From: an uncultured Megasphaera sp.
Lineage (GTDB): Bacteria; Bacillota; Negativicutes; Veillonellales; Megasphaeraceae
DNA: 9,414 nt
Assembly: GCA_900540735.1 (NCBI GenBank)
Contig: UQHB01000061.1
Location: forward strand, 1-9,414
Direction of reading: 5' to 3'
In this document: positions 5,707 through 9,414 of the stretch, piece by piece
Layout of the letters: every line of letters begins with the position of its first letter
Numbering within the stretch: the first letter of the stretch is position 1
The notes under the pieces: generated by a model
Databases searched by the model: none
Told to the model about the DNA's origin: nothing
Seen by the model: the letters and a program-made list of their open reading frames with translations, nothing else
Translations under genes and position numbers: made by a program

Positions 5707-6714
5707 TTAGTCTTCTGTTTTCGGCTGGATGAACGGCATCATGGCGCGTAATTTCGAGCCAACTTGTTCGATTTGATGTTCTGCATGTTGACGGCGCATC
5801 GCAAGGAAGTGTGCCCGGCCGCCTGCTTTATTTTCGAGGAGCCAATCTTTCGCAAAGGAACCGTCTTGGATGCGGCCCAAGACTTTCTGCATAGCTGCTT
5901 TGGAGTGTTCGTCGACGACGACTGGGCCTGCTGTGTAATCGCCGTATTCAGCCGTATCACTGATGGATTTACGCATGTTTGCCATGCCGCCTTCGTACAT
6001 GAGGTCGACGATTAATTTCATTTCGTGGAACGTTTCAAAGTATGCGATTTCCGGCTGGTACCCAGCAGCGACCAACGTTTCAAAGCCGTTTGTAATCAAC
6101 TGGCAAATACCACCGCAGAGGACTGCTTGTTCACCGAAGAGGTCTGTTTCCGTTTCTTCTTGGAACGTCGTCTGAATAACACCGGCACGTGTACCGCCAA
6201 TGCCGCGGGCGTAAGCCAGAGCAATGTCAAAACACTTGCCTGTTGCGTCCTGTTCGACAGCAAATACGTCGGGTACACCGCCGCCTTCGACAAAAGTACG
6301 ACGTACTAAATGGCCTGGGCCTTTAGGAGCTACCATGAAGACATCGACGTCAGCCGGAGCTACGATTTGTTTGAAATGAATGTTAAAGCCGTGAGCGAAT
6401 GCCAAAGCACTGCCAGATTTCAAATTTGGTTCGATTTCATTTTTATATACGTCAGCCTGTTTTTCATCAGGAATCAAAATCATCGTAATATCAGCGTCTT
6501 TGACAGCGTCTGCAACGGATTTGACCGTTACGCCAGCTTTACGGGCTTTATCTGCAGATTTGCTGCCTTCATACAAGCCGACGACGACGTTGACACCGCT
6601 TTCTTTGAGGTTCAAGGCGTGTGCATGACCTTGGCTGCCATAGCCAATAATTGCGACAGTTTTCCCATTCATTACATCCCAGTTTACATCTTGATCATAA
6701 AATACTTTTGCCAT
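5707..6714 (-). CDS. ilvC: Ketol-acid reductoisomerase
   Basis: A 335-residue class I enzyme that isomerises and reduces acetolactate or acetohydroxybutyrate to the dihydroxy acids, using NAD(P)H and Mg. The Rossmann motif is GYGSQGHAHALNL (24-36). The cofactor loop is GLYEGSKS (46-53), with Tyr48 where many relatives have Arg; Ser51 and Ser53, which usually hold the NADPH phosphate, are kept. Catalytic residues are visible: His108, Lys131, the metal ligands Asp191, Glu195, Glu227, Glu231, and Ser252. The start is ATG 6714 with AAAGGAGA 9 nt upstream. The frame runs open 35 codons further, but that part is the T-box antiterminator and terminator region, not protein. It is the first gene of the operon, under the T-box. 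Confidence 0.97.
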   Translation of the reverse strand: MAKVFYDQDVNWDVMNGKTVAIIGYGSQGHAHALNLKESGVNVVVGLYEGSKSADKARKAGVTVKSVADAVKDADITMILIPDEKQADVYKNEIEPNLKSGSALAFAHGFNIHFKQIVAPADVDVFMVAPKGPGHLVRRTFVEGGGVPDVFAVEQDATGKCFDIALAYARGIGGTRAGVIQTTFQEETETDLFGEQAVLCGGICQLITNGFETLVAAGYQPEIAYFETFHEMKLIVDLMYEGGMANMRKSISDTAEYGDYTAGPVVVDEHSKAAMQKVLGRIQDGSFAKDWLLENKAGGRAHFLAMRRQHAEHQIEQVGSKLRAMMPFIQPKTED

Positions 6715-6737
6715 TGTTGTACATCTCCTTTGATTGT

Positions 6738-7017
6738 ATAAAAAAATCTCCGCCCCTATAAAAGGGACGGAGTTATTACCGTGGTACCACCCTGATTCTT
6801 GGCGCATTACGCCAAGCACTCATTCACGTACTATCATACGCAGCTCCTGTAACGGTGAGCGTCCGTCAGCACTTACTCGATTCAGCACTGCTCTTCAGGG
6901 AGGAGCTTCATCTGTTTCTTCATATCGGCTTACACCAACCGCCGACTCTCTGTAATGGAAGAGAACACATTACTTTCTCCCGTCATGGGATTCTTGCTAT
7001 GCTTTTGTGGAAAGCTT
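6738..7017 (-). ncRNA. T-box riboswitch leader of ilvCBN, probable leucine specifier
   Basis: An untranslated leader of about 280 nt read leftward from the promoter at 7052-7024. Stem I shows AGTA (6974-6971) facing GAAG-CTC (6908-6903), flanked by GGGAG (6981-6977) pairing with CTCCC (6902-6898), and a distal arm with GGTGTAAGCCG. By alignment with the known glyQS specifier loop, the codon is CUC (Leu) at 6905-6903, the same codon as in the B. subtilis ilv-leu leader. A stem III-like hairpin CTTGGCG/CGCCAAG precedes the T-box sequence AGGGTGGTACCACGG (6793-6779). The terminator is at 6772-6740. Uncharged tRNA would pair with UGGU in the bulge and favour antitermination. The class is sure; the specifier is read by hand. 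Confidence 0.93.
6740..6772 (-). terminator. T-box-controlled intrinsic terminator before ilvC
   Basis: On the minus strand CTCCGTCCC (6772-6764) pairs with GGGGCGGAG (6756-6748) around a 7-nt AT-rich loop: 9 bp with one G-U pair. Seven Ts follow (6746-6740). It is exclusive with the antiterminator formed by the T-box sequence. Confidence 0.92.
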
Positions 7018-7023
7018 GAACAC

Positions 7024-7052
7024 ATTGTACGAGATTTGTAGGGAGTTGTCAA
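7024..7052 (-). promoter_or_regulatory. Promoter of the T-box-ilvCBN operon
   Basis: On the minus strand: perfect TTGACA (7052-7047), a 17-nt spacer, TACAAT (7029-7024). The start is predicted near 7017. The promoter is strong, as expected where control is mostly by attenuation. Confidence 0.9.
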
Positions 7053-7087
7053 CAGAGAAAACAAGGAAATTTTAAAATTAAACCAGG

Positions 7088-7119
7088 TTAAACGTTATAT
7101 AATTTACGTAAACGTTTAA
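7088..7119. repeat. Paired TAAACGTT sites upstream of the ilv promoter, possible operator
   Basis: TTAAACGTT (7088-7096) and AACGTTTAA (7111-7119) form a 9-bp inverted repeat with a 14-bp gap. Because AACGTT is itself palindromic, TAAACGTT also recurs directly at 7089-7096 and 7109-7116, exactly 20 bp apart (two helix turns). The pair sits 36-67 bp upstream of the ilv -35 box and beyond the cstA terminator. It may be a protein binding site or merely AT-rich promoter-upstream DNA; no regulator is identified. Confidence 0.4.
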
Positions 7120-7128
7120 TGTTTTAAT

Positions 7129-7167
7129 AAAAAAGAACCACCTGAACAACTTTCATTGCTCAGGTGG
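7129..7167 (-). terminator. Intrinsic terminator of cstA
   Basis: A 12-bp stem with one G-U pair, CCACCTGAGCAA (7167-7156) with TTGTTCAGGTGG (7149-7138), loop TGAAAG, followed on the minus strand by TTCTTTTTTATT. It begins 18 nt after the cstA stop and separates cstA from the ilv promoter. Confidence 0.92.
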
Positions 7168-7185
7168 GATACTAACAATTAGCTT

Positions 7186-9063
7186 TTAATGACCAGTAAT
7201 CGTAAGTTCTTTGAACCGTTTTGCTTTCGGGTCGGTCTTGACGAGTTCTTCTAAGTGTTTCAACTCTTCTGATTCGACCGTTTCAGTCGTATCATAGCTT
7301 GCCGGTACAGTCCGTGCTAAATCTAAGCACTTTTTGATGGACGCAATACTGATGATGACGACGAGAATAGCCATAATAGCAGAGACGATGAACATGAGCC
7401 ATTCGCCTTTAGGCAGATAGATTTCAAACATATTGAGGAAGTCTGCCCAGAAGATAACGACTGTCAAGAAGGCCCACGGAATTGCCGTGACCCAAATGTA
7501 ACGAGCTTTACCCATGCTGCAAATAACAACGGACGAAATAGCGAGGGTAATGATAGCAAGGAGCTGGTTGGAGACACCAAAGATTGGCCAAATCGTGGAC
7601 AAGCTGCCCTGCAAGACGATGTAACCCCATGCGCCGGAAATCATAGCAGAAGCGATGATGCTGCCTGGGAGCCAGTGCGGATCGCCGAATTTCGGCCATA
7701 CGCGGCCAATGAGTTCTTGGAGCATATAGCGGCCAACACGAGTACCAGCATCGATGATGGTCATGATGAAGAGGGCTTCGAACATGATACAGAAGTGATA
7801 CCAGTAGTTCATGAGGTGGTCAAGGCCAGGAATACGGGAGAAGATATGGGCCATGCCGACAGCAAGGGAGACAGCACCGCCAGGACGATGGGCAACGTCT
7901 TCACCAACCATTTGATTTAACATTGGCAAATCGACGACTTGCATGTTTAACGCTTGGAAATGAGCTGCTGTAGAGTTAATCGCGAAGTAATCGGCAGGCT
8001 GCAAGGCGCAGGCTGCGATGAGTGCCATCATAGCGACGAACGATTCGGTGAGCATGGCACCGTAGCCAACAGGGAGAATAGACCGTTCGTTCATAAGCAT
8101 TTTCGGCGTTGTCCCTGTGGAAATCATGCAGTGGAAGCCGGAAATAGCCCCACAGGCGATGGTGATGAAAATATACGGTAAAACAGGTCCCGTAATGACC
8201 GGGCCACCACCGGAAATGAACTGTGTCACAGCCGGCATTTCTACGTGCGGGCCAACGACGATAATACCTAAAGCTAAAGCACCGATAGTCCCGATTTTCA
8301 TGTACGTCGAGAGATAGTCACGCGGTGCGAGCAAGAGCCAGACCGGAAGGGCAGCGGCGATAAAACCGTAAATAATGAGGGCAATACCAATACCTTGCGC
8401 ATTAATCGTAAAGAGCGGTGCTAAGGTCGGCGAATCTGCCACAGCTGGCCCGACAACAACAGCGACCAAAACGAGGACGACCCCAATGACCGTAGCTTCT
8501 TGAATCTTGCCAGGACGGAAGAACTGCAAGTATAACCCGACGAAAATAGCAATAGGAATGGTCATGCCAATGGTGAACGTGCCCCATGGGCTGTCATGCA
8601 AGGCATTGACGATAACGACGGCCATACCGGCCATAGCGAGGATGTTGAGGAAGAGCACTGCAAAAGATGTGGCTAAGCCGATTTTGTCACCAATTTGGGC
8701 TTTCGCGATTTCCGCGATAGATTTGCCGTCATAGCGCATAGATGCGAAGAGGATGACCATATCGTGAACCGCACCGGCGAGGACACCGCCAATGAGAATC
8801 CACAAAGCACCTGGTAAATAACCGAACTGAGCTGCAATAACCGGGCCAACGAGCGGCCCTGCACCGGCAATCGCCGCGAAATGGTGCCCAAAGACGACGT
8901 ACTTATTCGTCGGCACGTAATCGTGGCCGTCTTCAAAGCGGAAGGCCGGTGTCACTTTGTACTGATTGACCGTTAAGACCTTGGCCGCAATAAACGCGCC
9001 ATAGAAACGGTATGCCAGTACGAACACAAGAGCAGAAATAATAACAAGATACAAACCGTTCAT
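7186..9063 (-). CDS. cstA: CstA/BtsT-family carbon starvation carrier
   Basis: A 625-residue integral membrane protein of the CstA family. E. coli members carry pyruvate (CstA, BtsT) and CstA was first linked to peptide use. It has many hydrophobic helices from residue 3 to about 580. Family motifs are DYVPTNKYVVFGHHFAAIAGAGPLVGP in its usual place (about 48-74), LAPRDYLSTYMKIG, SGFHCMISTGTTPKML, DAGTRVGRYMLQE in the C-terminal CstA domain, and WPIFGVSNQLLA. A charged tail of about 45 residues follows. It is shorter than E. coli CstA (about 700). The start is ATG 9063 with AGGAGG 7 nt upstream. It is a single-gene transcript with its own promoter and terminator. In a lactate- or pyruvate-using anaerobe, pyruvate uptake or exchange would fit, but the substrate is inferred. 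Confidence 0.93.
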   Translation of the reverse strand: MNGLYLVIISALVFVLAYRFYGAFIAAKVLTVNQYKVTPAFRFEDGHDYVPTNKYVVFGHHFAAIAGAGPLVGPVIAAQFGYLPGALWILIGGVLAGAVHDMVILFASMRYDGKSIAEIAKAQIGDKIGLATSFAVLFLNILAMAGMAVVIVNALHDSPWGTFTIGMTIPIAIFVGLYLQFFRPGKIQEATVIGVVLVLVAVVVGPAVADSPTLAPLFTINAQGIGIALIIYGFIAAALPVWLLLAPRDYLSTYMKIGTIGALALGIIVVGPHVEMPAVTQFISGGGPVITGPVLPYIFITIACGAISGFHCMISTGTTPKMLMNERSILPVGYGAMLTESFVAMMALIAACALQPADYFAINSTAAHFQALNMQVVDLPMLNQMVGEDVAHRPGGAVSLAVGMAHIFSRIPGLDHLMNYWYHFCIMFEALFIMTIIDAGTRVGRYMLQELIGRVWPKFGDPHWLPGSIIASAMISGAWGYIVLQGSLSTIWPIFGVSNQLLAIITLAISSVVICSMGKARYIWVTAIPWAFLTVVIFWADFLNMFEIYLPKGEWLMFIVSAIMAILVVIISIASIKKCLDLARTVPASYDTTETVESEELKHLEELVKTDPKAKRFKELTITGH

Positions 9064-9103
9064 ACAAATACCTCCTTTTAAGATAATTTTGAAAGGATAT
9101 TAT

Positions 9104-9120
9104 GTAATACCGAACATTAC
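9104..9120 (-). repeat. Small inverted repeat in the cstA 5' leader
   Basis: GTAAT (9120-9116) and ATTAC (9108-9104) on the minus strand flank a 7-nt centre, about 20 nt downstream of the predicted cstA start of transcription and 40 nt before the start codon. It may be an operator or a weak RNA hairpin; the arms are short and AT-rich, so chance is possible. Confidence 0.3.
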
Positions 9121-9146
9121 AAAGTTACATCCCTACGTATGTCTAT

Positions 9147-9175
9147 ACTATACTCTAATTTACACTTTAATTCAA
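9147..9175 (-). promoter_or_regulatory. Probable cstA promoter
   Basis: On the minus strand TTGAAT (9175-9170), a 17-nt spacer, TATAGT (9152-9147). Transcription would start near 9140, giving a leader of about 77 nt. Each box has mismatches, but the spacing is ideal and no better candidate is nearby. Confidence 0.65.
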
Positions 9176-9278
9176 GAAAATCATGATATATATTACATAA
9201 AATTTATGACTTAAACGTAAAACTGATGTGTACCCAGAATCCTGGACATTGTAATGACAACTAAATAAGATGGTTTAG

Positions 9279-9324
9279 ATGGATGCTAACCGGTATGTTA
9301 CCGGTGGCATCCATTTTGTTTTCT
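9279..9324 (+). terminator. Rightward terminator-like hairpin with no visible gene
   Basis: ATGGATGC (9279-9286) pairs with GCATCCAT (9307-9314), and ACCGGT (9289-9294) with ACCGGT (9300-9305) around loop ATGTT. The run TTTGTTTTCT follows. This has the form of an intrinsic terminator for plus-strand transcription, yet the upstream plus strand is only antisense to cstA and its leader. It may end antisense or small-RNA transcription. Confidence 0.55.
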
Positions 9325-9328
9325 GTTG

Positions 9329-9343
9329 AATACGTTCCGTATT
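9329..9343. repeat. 15-bp palindrome near the right edge
   Basis: AATACG-TTC-CGTATT, a perfect 6-bp dyad with a 3-bp centre, in AT-rich DNA beyond the orphan hairpin. It resembles a repressor operator in form only. A gene past the right edge could be its target. I see no coding frame in 9325-9414. Confidence 0.3.
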
Positions 9344-9414
9344 GTAATAATGAATATAGTTTTTACAGCAGATGAAAATTGCGCGAAGGAAGTATATATT
9401 CCCTCACATCCATA

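Noticed and set aside
6556..6579. Tyr48 in the IlvC cofactor loop as a sign of NADH preference
   Set aside because: Ser51 and Ser53, the usual phosphate contacts, are kept, and GLYEGSKS-type loops occur in other anaerobes as far as I recall, so no claim is justified.
6715..6819. A 35-codon N-terminal extension of ilvC (370 instead of 335 residues)
   Set aside because: It is translated T-box antiterminator and terminator sequence. The family's true start MAKVFYD has a good ribosome site at 6731-6724.
6734..6955. A 73-residue plus-strand frame in the T-box region
   Set aside because: It lies wholly over the structured leader RNA and has no protein-like features.
9271..9313. A 12-codon leader peptide on the minus strand over the orphan hairpin
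   Set aside because: It has no ribosome site, no regulatory codon run, and its frame is explained by the inverted repeat.

Overview
The window looks like the chromosome of an anaerobic Firmicute-type bacterium, most likely a Negativicute of the Megasphaera/Veillonella kind. The signs are strong AGGAGG-type ribosome sites, consensus vegetative promoters, a T-box riboswitch over branched-chain amino acid genes, a GlcD-type FAD oxidase and a CstA carrier. The genus is an inference from protein style and was not tested by any search.

Layout. Positions 1-2142 carry rightward genes: the tail of an unidentified protein, a GNAT acetyltransferase of the phosphinothricin-acetyltransferase type, and an FAD-linked 2-hydroxyacid (lactate/glycolate) dehydrogenase. 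This dehydrogenase meets a leftward PflX-type radical SAM gene (2143-3054) tail to tail with no base between the two stop codons. Positions 3055-3472 hold no long gene but contain what reads as a complete type I toxin-antitoxin module: a 25-residue holin-like hydrophobic peptide (3173-3250) and a convergent antisense RNA (about 3364 to 3269). Each has its own promoter and intrinsic terminator.

Positions 3473-7052 are a leftward biosynthetic operon: promoter, T-box leader with a probable leucine (CUC) specifier, ilvC, ilvB, ilvN, then a strong terminator. IlvBN makes acetolactate and acetohydroxybutyrate, and IlvC isomerises and reduces them on the way to valine, leucine and isoleucine. Uncharged tRNA-Leu would relieve termination before ilvC. 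Further right is leftward cstA (7186-9063), a CstA/BtsT-family carrier (pyruvate or peptides), with its own promoter and terminator. The last 350 bases hold the cstA promoter, an unexplained rightward terminator-like hairpin and a small palindrome.

The most interesting item is the small toxin locus. Besides the peptide and antisense RNA, the toxin message has a GC-rich hairpin that buries its Shine-Dalgarno sequence. It also has a 13-base-pair match between its predicted 5' end and its extreme 3' end. Both predicted RNAs start with the same GAGACAG heptamer, 7 nt after their -10 boxes. These are the control features known from type I toxin messages, seen here purely by reading the sequence.
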